NCBI GenBank assembly: GCA_043810285.1
Contig: JBDROH010000011.1
Location: forward strand, 1 to 27,010
Reading direction: 5' to 3'
Origin: JAGVXH01 sp043810285
GTDB lineage: Archaea; Nanobdellota; Nanobdellia; Pacearchaeales; GW2011-AR1
DNA: 27,010 bases
Every line of letters begins with the position of its first letter. The stretch's first letter is position 1. This document shows positions 8,610 through 15,457 of the stretch, one piece after another. A program made the translations under genes and the position numbers. The notes under the pieces are model-generated. The model had not been told where the DNA came from. It saw nothing but the letters and a program-made list of their open reading frames with translations, and did not search any database.

Positions 8610-9341
8610 TTAATATCCTGCAGGCCAAGCCAAACTCCGACTAGCAAATTGAAATTTAGTTCCGAATAACTTACTCTCTAAAATATAAATCGTCGTCCCA
8701 TCATCCCGCTTAATCTTATCAATAATATAATCTGGATAAAACCTCATCATCTCACTAATATCCGAATCCCCATACTTCGCTTCAGATTGCAAAATCGACG
8801 TGGATATCATAACCATTTCATAAATTGGGGAATTAACCCCAACATTAAATCGAGCAAATTTCTGCGAACCTACCGTCGTAGGTGCATCAATCTCAACCCG
8901 TACAACACCCGGCTCAATTAAAATCTCATAATCAACATCTCCCGAACTAACCGAATAACCCTGAGATTTCAAATCATTAATAGAGTTATCATAACAAACC
9001 CCAATTTTTTCTTCCATAACCTTTTCTAACTGCTCCTGAAAGTTCGTCCTCAAAAAAGGAACTTGCACCGTGCACGTCTTGTAATACTCATTCGTGTAAC
9101 AAAGATAAACAAACTCTTGCCCCCCATAAGGATAACTAAAACCTGCATTCGCAAAACCTGCAGTTTCCCCAAGCTCATCAATCACTGACTCCATCCCATC
9201 CCGAACACAATTTTCAAAACCAAGACCTTCACTTTCACCAAAAAGATAGGTAGGTTTCGCCCACAAAAAGAAAATTAACACAATCGAAACTATCATAATC
9301 GCAATCAATATAAAAATAGTTACCTGCCCCTTGTTATTCAT
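8610..9341 (-). CDS. Class III pilin-like protein, partner of the split giant; paralogue of 13639-14385
   Basis: 243 residues. MNNKG-QVTIFILIAIMIVS is a clear class III leader plus helix (residues 5-30). The extracellular domain shares with the 13639-14385 product a cysteine in FENC/VKKC just after the helix, YLCYTNEYYKTC (YLCYQADFYQGC in the paralogue), a Cys in VCYDNSI (DCFNSM), a beta segment at EPGVVRVEI (PGSVEINL), SPIYEMV (SPLYELV) and the end KFQFASRSLAWPAGY (EFKFAVRSCAFAPGI). Each copy sits immediately upstream of a Cys-rich giant, so the pair is likely to act together. The start is fixed by an ATGA overlap with the HEPN gene upstream, so expression may depend on translation through the toxin gene. 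Confidence 0.78.
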   Translation of the reverse strand: MNNKGQVTIFILIAIMIVSIVLIFFLWAKPTYLFGESEGLGFENCVRDGMESVIDELGETAGFANAGFSYPYGGQEFVYLCYTNEYYKTCTVQVPFLRTNFQEQLEKVMEEKIGVCYDNSINDLKSQGYSVSSGDVDYEILIEPGVVRVEIDAPTTVGSQKFARFNVGVNSPIYEMVMISTSILQSEAKYGDSDISEMMRFYPDYIIDKIKRDDGTTIYILESKLFGTKFQFASRSLAWPAGY

Positions 9342-9661
9342 TTTACATTCCCCTTTAACTGCAACAATCCTAATTTAAGTTTAGGAATTTCATTATCAAT
9401 AATGTCTAAAATAATTTTAGGGAAAACTTGAGTGTAAACATGGCTTATAAAATTTCTTAGATTCTCAAATTTTTCCCAATCCATCGAGGACATACTCTTT
9501 TTTACATCTTTTGGAATTTTCTTAACAGACTCTCCAATAACTTGTAATCGCATTAATGTGGCATCCCAATTCTGTACCTCTTTCAAACTCTTATCCTTAA
9601 ATTTCTCAATACGATTAATCATCCTCAATGCGTCTTCAATATAAATTTTATAATTTTGCAT
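9338..9661 (-). CDS. hepT: HEPN-domain RNase toxin (HepT/DUF86 type)
   Basis: 107 residues, the usual size of HepT. Four helices are predicted. The catalytic R-x4-6-H motif is present as LRNFISHVYTQV (R69, H74, Y76), as in HepT toxins, where the region cuts RNA and the Tyr is the residue modified by the partner nucleotidyltransferase. The gene overlaps the nucleotidyltransferase gene upstream by 14 bases and the pilin-like gene downstream by 4 (ATGA). Toxin-antitoxin activity is known for the family; that this copy is active is inferred from the intact motif. It could alternatively serve as a regulatory RNase for the surface cluster. Confidence 0.85.
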   Translation of the reverse strand: MQNYKIYIEDALRMINRIEKFKDKSLKEVQNWDATLMRLQVIGESVKKIPKDVKKSMSSMDWEKFENLRNFISHVYTQVFPKIILDIIDNEIPKLKLGLLQLKGNVK

Positions 9662-9947
9662 AGACTGCCTCTTTTTTTACATAAACTAATTCAGGCCTTA
9701 AACTCTCACTAATTATCAAGTCAATCTTTCTTTTGAGCAATTTTCTTAGTAAAACTAAAACCTTATAATAATCATCATAAGAGACTTTATCAAACTCCAC
9801 GAGGATATCTACATCACTTCCCCTTTTTTGAGTCCCTTTCAAATACGAACCAAACAATCCAATTTTTTTAACGCCATACTTTTTAATACTCTCTGCATTA
9901 TTCTCCACCTCCATAATTATCCTCTTAAAACCCAACTTTTTTTCCAT
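9648..9947 (-). CDS. mntA: MNT-type nucleotidyltransferase antitoxin
   Basis: 99 residues from the ATG at 9947. A longer frame reaches 10016 but would run back into the end of the giant gene and adds no conserved residues, and a TATA box lies 26 bases before 9947. The minimal nucleotidyltransferase signature is intact: GLFGSYLKGTQKRGSDVDI gives GS-x10-DxD (S34, D45, D47), with a third Asp in KIDLII (D76). MNT proteins transfer AMP to the Tyr near the HEPN active site and so silence the toxin. The order antitoxin-toxin and the 14-base overlap are typical of this two-gene module. It lies between two paralogous surface modules, which suggests later insertion. Confidence 0.85.
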   Translation of the reverse strand: MEKKLGFKRIIMEVENNAESIKKYGVKKIGLFGSYLKGTQKRGSDVDILVEFDKVSYDDYYKVLVLLRKLLKRKIDLIISESLRPELVYVKKEAVYAKL

Positions 9948-9967
9948 ATCTATTTTAACAATCTCAC

Positions 9968-9978
9968 ATTTATAAATT
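9968..9978 (-). promoter_or_regulatory. TATA box of the MNT/HEPN module
   Basis: On the minus strand AATTTATAAAT is centred 26 bases before the ATG at 9947. This fits a leaderless transcript starting at that codon. It lies in the 41-base gap region and last codon area downstream of the 1217-residue giant, so the toxin-antitoxin pair and everything below it can be transcribed separately. Confidence 0.6.
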
Positions 9979-9988
9979 CTGTCATCTT

Positions 9989-12900
9989 CTATACGGCCTG
10001 AACCGAAATTGAACAATCAGACGGAACATTCCCCCAGTCATCCTTACATTTAACATAATATATTTTCCCTGCATTAGCACTAATTGTATGAGTCTTACCA
10101 TTTCCAATAATCATTCCATCATCCCAAACATAATTGCAATCAGTTGTGCCATAAACACATTCAGCCTCTTCAGTAGTAGAAATATAAATCGTGTTACCCT
10201 CTTGCCAAACTCTTGCAACCTGTGGCGTAGAAGTATCACGACTAATCTTAAAATTCGTGGACCCCTGAACCGAATCGCCAGTTTCATCTCTACACTCAAC
10301 ATAAATCTCATTTGTTCCAGAAGGCCGATTCAATTGCTGAACGTGAATCTCCTCCCCCCCCGTCTCAAACATCTCAATCATATTATCATATCCCGAGAAC
10401 GAATACGAACAAAAATGTGATTCTCCTCCTCCAGAGGTTTGAACCTGCAATTCAATCGTCGTCATCTCAGTGTTTATCTCAAAATCCTCACTGGGTTCGA
10501 CCCAATCAATTTCAATTTTCTTTTCAGGTTTTCTCAAAGTATAAACGTAACTTTGAGTATTCGCATTTCGTTCCTCGACGCTGTCAAGCCACGGCTGATC
10601 CATACATTTGATATAATAAATATTAGTACCATTCATCATAGATAATTCCTCAGAGCAAACATAGCCTACTGGAGACGAAGGAGATGCAAGAACATCATTG
10701 CAATCCATCGAGTTAGTCATCAAACTATAGTCTGTATCAATACTATCCCACTTACAAGTCGAGAGTTCATTCGTAACCACAGTTAAATTTTCAGACGCAG
10801 TTTCAAAACTTACAATCCCTCCATTCACAGGATTTACCATTCTAATCGTAGGTGCCGTTTTATCAATCCCTTCCTTCACACAAACATCAACCGTATAAAA
10901 ACCAGGGCTCTCATGCCCTTTCGTATCCCGACACTTTATATAAAATGTTAAATCGCCAGTCCAACTCCCTCCCTGACTTTGCCCATGACTCGGATCAGGA
11001 AGCATAAACGTCGTCGTATGATTATATGAATAATAATTTCCTCCAAGGTCAAAAGACATTCCGTCAAACTCCATCTCCTGGATATCAAATCTACATTGAG
11101 CAGGCTCGTCGGTACTAACTCCAAAAACAAGAGAAGAATAAGCAGCGACACAATCTTCTTGAAGAGAAGTTATACTAAATCCATTTTCGGAAACATCACT
11201 GTACATCTCGTCAGTAGAGATAGTTCCCAATTGAGGCTCAATCCGAGGAGGATTCGTATCATCTCTTCCCCCATCAATACATAACTCTTGATTACTGCCT
11301 TTGTTAACCAACTCGCATGATGCTCCAAGACTATCACAACGATATTCCGAGCAAGGCTTTAGTAAATCTCCATTACATTGCTCACAATCCTCTCCTCCAG
11401 TCACTGGTTGCCAAGGTTTGCATTCAAATGTAACGATAGTAGAATTACAATCATCCCCTCCAAAAAACAAAGAGATAATTATCAAAATAACGCCTACCCA
11501 AAAAAATGGAGATTCCAAGAAAACAAGACTAATCTTCAAAAGTGAATATCCTACGGCTGCTCCGATTAATCCCCCACCTATACTCATCAAAAGGGAGCCA
11601 CCAGAACTAAGTCCTAAGGAGCTCGCTAACATTGCCCCTGCAATCATTCCAATCCCTGCACCTATAGCAACGCCTGAGAAAGCCGCTCCGGGAGCACTAC
11701 TCGCAAGTCCCGGCATTCCTGTTAGAGAGAATGAAGATAAAGTTAACGAACTTGTAACAAATCCTGCTACATTAATTACTCCTACTGCATACCCAATACC
11801 CCCAATTCCAACACCAAGACTACTCATTATACCTCCCATGTTAGGAGCATCTCCTTCAGATACCGCCTCAGGATTTCCCAAAAGTCCAGCAGCCGCTAAA
11901 TATTCACTATAATTTTCTACTTCAGCAAACTGTCCTTCAATCGGACTAGCAAATGCCATTAACCTATTAATCCAAGTCTGACTCAGCTTAGGAGAGTTTC
12001 CAACTCTATAATTTTCAGAATAAACTCCTTCAATATTTACATCCCCCCCACAATCCCCAAGGCTCCGACAAAGGTCATTCATCTCCTGTGCAAATCCCTC
12101 TCCCAAACACCCCTCATTTGCAACGAGCTTACAGCCGCCCCATCTCTTAGGTTGATAAACTACTGTACAAGTTTGGTCTGCCATTCCACAAATCTGTTCG
12201 GCAGTTTTTTGATAACGCTCATTATTAAAACTGAATCCTCCAGGATATTTTGGAGTACAAACATTAAAATTGAATTTATCTGCAATAGCCACATTTTCAA
12301 TTCTACAATTCAAAGTTTCGTCACACAATTCTAATCCATCATCTTTCCCATTCAAATTAATACACTCTCTCCAATTATTCGCAATACAAGCAGCATTTCT
12401 AAATTGCACTTCCTCTTCACCAACATCAAAAGTATTTGTTTGAATGCAAATTTGGTTTCGGTAATCTGCACACGGTTCCACTTGGATAACTCCTTGCGAG
12501 CACACATATTTCCAATGCCTGGACCCTACCACATCATCTCCTTCACCAATTTTCCCATCGTAAACACACCAAGATTCCCCATTCCCATAACTTTCTCCTT
12601 CAAACATACACGAAGTAGTTTTACAATAATACCCTCCAGAATCAACATCAAAATTTTCCTCCGAAGCTGAAGCACAAATTCCTCCAAGAAACCTATTACA
12701 GTTCCCGCAACTTTCTGAATTAGCATTCCCATTATTAGCATTCCCAGAATCACAAGAATCTTCGAGAGAAATAATCCTATCCAAATAACTAACATCATTC
12801 AACTTGGAAGAATCATAAACGTTTGCATAATTACCACAAGAATCAACAAAATAGACTCCGTCCTTTCCTTCCCTACAAGTTGTCTCTTCAGTCATCTCAC

Positions 12901-13642
12901 AAGAGGTATTCAGCGACGGAGAAGTACAAAGATAACCTTCATTAAAATGCCCGCCATAATTTAAGCAATCAACTTCAGTTCCAAATTTACAATCTCCCTC
13001 CGTAAGAACACAAGCCCCCTCAGTTTGCGTAGCCGAAAGCATCAAACATTGAGCCTCATTAACATCTCCATTCCAATCAACAACGGCATCTACTCCCAAT
13101 GCTCGGCTTAAGGTATCAACCTTACATTGTCCTTCCGTTTCAAAAATAGAATTAGTTCCAAGAACACAACACCCCAATCTTGCCGCCGGAAGATTACAAT
13201 TAGGGTCATCAATCCAACTTTTCAAACAGTCCGATTTCAAAACATTTTTATCATAAATCCCTACATTCTCGTCGTAACAACAACCCTTTCGACAAAATGA
13301 TGTTGCACTACACAGGGCTCCTTCAGCAAAGAGTGAACCTACAGAACAAGTATCTGCCGTCGCTGTTGCACATTTCTGTCCATCAATTGCCAATGCACAA
13401 CATCCTGCACCAAATTCATTAGACGAAATACTAAAAACTGTTCTCGTAATATTCTCTATTAAAATAGTTCCGTCCTCTAAAGTGGTATTAACTTGTGCCG
13501 CAGAAACTATTGGAATCATAGGCTCCTTTAATTTTTTAAATATCTCTTCTGAATCACCAATAAAATAAGAAAACGCAAACAGCGAAGCTACCATAAGGAT
13601 TACTTCAAAACTTGCAATTAATTTTCTCTCATCCAATCTCAT
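9989..13642 (-). CDS. Giant Cys-rich surface protein with Ig-like repeats (fused form)
   Basis: 1217 residues from the ATG at 13642, which overlaps the previous stop (ATGA) and follows AGGA; a start at 13663 would only add a non-conserved 7 residues. The N-terminus ERKL-IASFEVILMVASLFAF is pilin-like with Glu at +5. Residues about 75-560 are very Cys-rich (CC pairs, VDSCGN, WCVYDGKIGEGDDVVGSRHW, VEPCADYRNQIC, CRSLGDCGG) and match the 598-residue gene at 6808-8604. Residues about 600-730 are Gly-rich and hydrophobic, with several membrane segments. CKPWQPV (C741) begins a Cys box with CSEYRCDSLGASCELVNKG. Then come four Ig-like repeats ending in motifs such as YYIKCMDQPW and YYVKCKDDWGN. The second half matches the 697-residue gene at 4715. 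Probably a membrane-anchored adhesin or scaffold; function unknown. Confidence 0.8.
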   Translation of the reverse strand: MRLDERKLIASFEVILMVASLFAFSYFIGDSEEIFKKLKEPMIPIVSAAQVNTTLEDGTILIENITRTVFSISSNEFGAGCCALAIDGQKCATATADTCSVGSLFAEGALCSATSFCRKGCCYDENVGIYDKNVLKSDCLKSWIDDPNCNLPAARLGCCVLGTNSIFETEGQCKVDTLSRALGVDAVVDWNGDVNEAQCLMLSATQTEGACVLTEGDCKFGTEVDCLNYGGHFNEGYLCTSPSLNTSCEMTEETTCREGKDGVYFVDSCGNYANVYDSSKLNDVSYLDRIISLEDSCDSGNANNGNANSESCGNCNRFLGGICASASEENFDVDSGGYYCKTTSCMFEGESYGNGESWCVYDGKIGEGDDVVGSRHWKYVCSQGVIQVEPCADYRNQICIQTNTFDVGEEEVQFRNAACIANNWRECINLNGKDDGLELCDETLNCRIENVAIADKFNFNVCTPKYPGGFSFNNERYQKTAEQICGMADQTCTVVYQPKRWGGCKLVANEGCLGEGFAQEMNDLCRSLGDCGGDVNIEGVYSENYRVGNSPKLSQTWINRLMAFASPIEGQFAEVENYSEYLAAAGLLGNPEAVSEGDAPNMGGIMSSLGVGIGGIGYAVGVINVAGFVTSSLTLSSFSLTGMPGLASSAPGAAFSGVAIGAGIGMIAGAMLASSLGLSSGGSLLMSIGGGLIGAAVGYSLLKISLVFLESPFFWVGVILIIISLFFGGDDCNSTIVTFECKPWQPVTGGEDCEQCNGDLLKPCSEYRCDSLGASCELVNKGSNQELCIDGGRDDTNPPRIEPQLGTISTDEMYSDVSENGFSITSLQEDCVAAYSSLVFGVSTDEPAQCRFDIQEMEFDGMSFDLGGNYYSYNHTTTFMLPDPSHGQSQGGSWTGDLTFYIKCRDTKGHESPGFYTVDVCVKEGIDKTAPTIRMVNPVNGGIVSFETASENLTVVTNELSTCKWDSIDTDYSLMTNSMDCNDVLASPSSPVGYVCSEELSMMNGTNIYYIKCMDQPWLDSVEERNANTQSYVYTLRKPEKKIEIDWVEPSEDFEINTEMTTIELQVQTSGGGESHFCSYSFSGYDNMIEMFETGGEEIHVQQLNRPSGTNEIYVECRDETGDSVQGSTNFKISRDTSTPQVARVWQEGNTIYISTTEEAECVYGTTDCNYVWDDGMIIGNGKTHTISANAGKIYYVKCKDDWGNVPSDCSISVQAV

Positions 13643-14385
13643 ATTCCTGGTGCGAATGCGCAACTCCTTACAGCAAATTTAAACTCCATTCCAGACCGTC
13701 GGTCAATTAAACTATAAATTTTACTATCGCTGTAATCAATTCTTCTAATATCATACTGCGGATATAAAAGCATATAACCATTATATTCAAAATGACAATA
13801 CTGTGATTCAGAATTTACAACCTCTCGTGCAATCTTAACTAACTCATAAAGTGGCGACAAAATTTTTGTATCAAAGTTTTCAAAGTTTTGCGAAGACTCA
13901 CCACGAACCAAACTAATCCTCTTCTTCAAATTAATTTCTACACTACCTGGAAACAAATCAATTGAATAATCCGCTGAACCCCCTGAAACATCAAAACCTC
14001 TCCCTTCAAAATCTTCCCTCATTGAATTAAAACAATCTTGAACTGTGGCAAGACTGTCTTCCTTAATCTCACTCTCAACTAAATATTCTAACATCGGGTG
14101 AATATTATAACAACCCTGATAAAAATCTGCCTGATAACATAAATAATTATACTCGCTCCCTTGATACATTATCGCCTGACTCGGAGACCTTTGCCCTCCA
14201 TTGGCCAACATCTTCCAAACAGATTTCTCGACGGCATCCTCTACACATTTCTTAACAATTTGCGTAGGATCTACATCCGCAGGAGTTTCAACTCTTTTTC
14301 CACCCATAAAAAAAATCGCACCAATTATTGCAACAACTATTATAATCGCAACAATAATAAAAATCGCAACTTGCCCCCTTTTCAT
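13639..14385 (-). CDS. Class III pilin-like protein, partner of the fused giant; paralogue of 8610-9341
   Basis: 248 residues from the ATG at 14385. That codon overlaps the TGA of the small regulator upstream (ATGA) and follows GGGTG at 5 bases, so it is preferred over the ATG at 14397. MKRG-QVAIFIIVAIIIVVA is a class III signal and helix. The extracellular part carries KKC after the helix, YLCYQADFYQGC, a Cys in QDCFNSM, and the closing EFKFAVRSCAFAPGI, all aligning with the second copy at 8610-9341. The tight coupling to the giant downstream, repeated in both copies, points to a two-protein functional unit. No other known domain recognised. Confidence 0.8.
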   Translation of the reverse strand: MKRGQVAIFIIVAIIIVVAIIGAIFFMGGKRVETPADVDPTQIVKKCVEDAVEKSVWKMLANGGQRSPSQAIMYQGSEYNYLCYQADFYQGCYNIHPMLEYLVESEIKEDSLATVQDCFNSMREDFEGRGFDVSGGSADYSIDLFPGSVEINLKKRISLVRGESSQNFENFDTKILSPLYELVKIAREVVNSESQYCHFEYNGYMLLYPQYDIRRIDYSDSKIYSLIDRRSGMEFKFAVRSCAFAPGI

Positions 14386-14567
14386 CGTAACACCCATAAA
14401 TTTACCCCCGCTTTTTTTATTTTATCAACCTTTCCCTCGATAATCAATTCCAATAAATATTTTTCCGCAGTATTCCAAGAAATATTCAAATGATTAGCAA
14501 CCTCAGAACTGGTTACGACTTTTTCTTTCTTTATCAGATCACTTATTCTTTCTTTATGTATATTCAT
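14382..14567 (-). CDS. Small winged-helix DNA-binding protein heading the surface cluster
   Basis: 61 residues, essentially a lone winged helix: RISDLIKKEKVVTSSEVANH forms helices 1-2, LNISWNTAEKYLLELIIEG the recognition helix, and KVDKIKKAGVNLWVLR the wing. It most likely binds DNA as a dimer. It is the first gene after a clear BRE/TATA promoter and its stop overlaps the start of the first pilin-like gene (ATGA), so it shares an mRNA with the first surface module. Autoregulation of the cluster is a reasonable inference. The size is at the low end, but the HTH pattern and the coupling make it convincing. Confidence 0.75.
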   Translation of the reverse strand: MNIHKERISDLIKKEKVVTSSEVANHLNISWNTAEKYLLELIIEGKVDKIKKAGVNLWVLR

Positions 14568-14598
14568 AGCAATACTCTTATTAATATGGTTATGAATA

Positions 14599-14616
14599 CT
14601 TATATATAAACATTTC
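14599..14616 (-). promoter_or_regulatory. BRE/TATA promoter of the surface cluster
   Basis: Minus strand GAAATG then TTTATATATAAG, centred about 38 bases before the ATG at 14567. This predicts a short leader of about 12 nt. It is the only strong promoter seen for the first module (14567 to 9989). Confidence 0.6.
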
Positions 14617-14650
14617 TTTTAATACCCTATAATCAATCCAAAAATCCCTT

Positions 14651-15376
14651 CTAATTATTTTCAACCCTCGGAGCCAAAACAAAACCAATACCCATCTTTT
14701 CCCCCGGAAAGTCCAATCTTAAAGGATAATCGCTAGAAAAATTAATAACCGCTTTATCCGAAACCTTAGCTGCCTTAACAAATTTCATCATATATTCCAA
14801 AGAATATTTTGCTCGTCCAATCCCTGAAATTTTGGCTTCGTCCCCTGAAAATTCTGTCCGAGCCGAGTTAAGATTTCCAGAGCCTTCAACTATAAAACCC
14901 TTCTCACTAACAATCAAAGCACAAGAATCTGCAACAATGCTAGAATCCTCAATAGCTTGCGAAAAGCTCAATGAATCTATTTCGACCTTACATGCAAAAT
15001 TTAAATCAGGCACATCTTTATCCTCACTTTCAACATTAATCAAAGCTAAATTAAAAACTCTTTTAACTTTATCAAAAATAGAAATTTTTAATCGATTATC
15101 TTCTTCTTCAAAAACAATACTTGAAGATGTTGAAGCCCTTCTCAAAATTTTTTTCAAATCCTCAAGATTGACACCCCAAACTCCATTCCCTGCATCATAT
15201 TGTGAAAAATTCTCCTTCGGCAACTTAAAAATCACAAGTGCAACATTTGCAGGATCAACGGCCACAATCGATAGTCCATCCTCAAGTAACTTAATCCGCA
15301 CTTCAGAAACCAACTCCGAAATTATCCTAATCGCATCACTCAACAACTTAGGATTATCTAATTTAAGTATCATCAT
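14651..15376 (-). CDS. pcn: PCNA sliding clamp
   Basis: 241 residues, the usual length for archaeal PCNA. It starts with a hydrophobic strand (MMILKLDNPKLLSDAIRIIS), has SIVAVDPANVALVIFKL (the typical AVDPANVA segment), SLEYMMKFVKAAK in domain 2, DYPLRLDF (typical of the clamp's C-terminal domain) and the closing MGIGFVLAPRVE, where LAPR-type ends are characteristic. The protein forms a ring on DNA that holds polymerase, ligase and FEN1. It is transcribed away from the primase gene with a shared 81-base promoter region, a functional pairing of replication genes. The start could be either of two adjacent ATGs; the TATA box at 15395 favours a leaderless start at 15376 or 15373. Confidence 0.95.
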   Translation of the reverse strand: MMILKLDNPKLLSDAIRIISELVSEVRIKLLEDGLSIVAVDPANVALVIFKLPKENFSQYDAGNGVWGVNLEDLKKILRRASTSSSIVFEEEDNRLKISIFDKVKRVFNLALINVESEDKDVPDLNFACKVEIDSLSFSQAIEDSSIVADSCALIVSEKGFIVEGSGNLNSARTEFSGDEAKISGIGRAKYSLEYMMKFVKAAKVSDKAVINFSSDYPLRLDFPGEKMGIGFVLAPRVENN

Positions 15377-15394
15377 AAAAAAAATCCAAATCCT

Positions 15395-15404
15395 TATTTA
15401 AATA
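15395..15404 (-). promoter_or_regulatory. TATA box of the PCNA gene
   Basis: TATTTAAATA is centred 24 bases before the ATG at 15376, fitting a leaderless mRNA. Confidence 0.55.
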
Positions 15405-15428
15405 TTATTACACTCCACCAACACATCA

Positions 15429-15440
15429 TTTATTAATAAA
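15429..15440 (+). promoter_or_regulatory. TATA box of the primase gene
   Basis: TTTATTAATAAA is centred 24 bases before the ATG at 15458. It supports that start rather than the out-of-frame ATG at 15454. Confidence 0.55.
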
Positions 15441-15457
15441 ATATAGCTCTATAATGA

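Noticed and set aside
9948..10016. Longer N-terminus for the MNT protein starting at 10016
   Set aside because: It would overlap the end of the giant gene, adds residues not typical of MNT proteins, and ignores the well-placed TATA box at 9968-9978.
11301..11912. 203-codon plus-strand reading frame opposite the giant surface gene
   Set aside because: It is antisense to the Gly-rich region of the 1217-residue gene, is Pro/Ile/Ser-rich without domain features, and has no promoter or ribosome site. It is a composition shadow.
4715..13642. Split giant (598 + 697 residues) as a sequencing error or recent frameshift
   Set aside because: The second piece has its own start, leader and anchor helix, and the junction is a clean TAATG coupling, so both are likely intact genes.
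14832..15401. 189-codon plus-strand reading frame opposite PCNA
   Set aside because: It mirrors the PCNA gene and has a Ser/Leu-rich composition typical of antisense frames. PCNA is unmistakable on the other strand.
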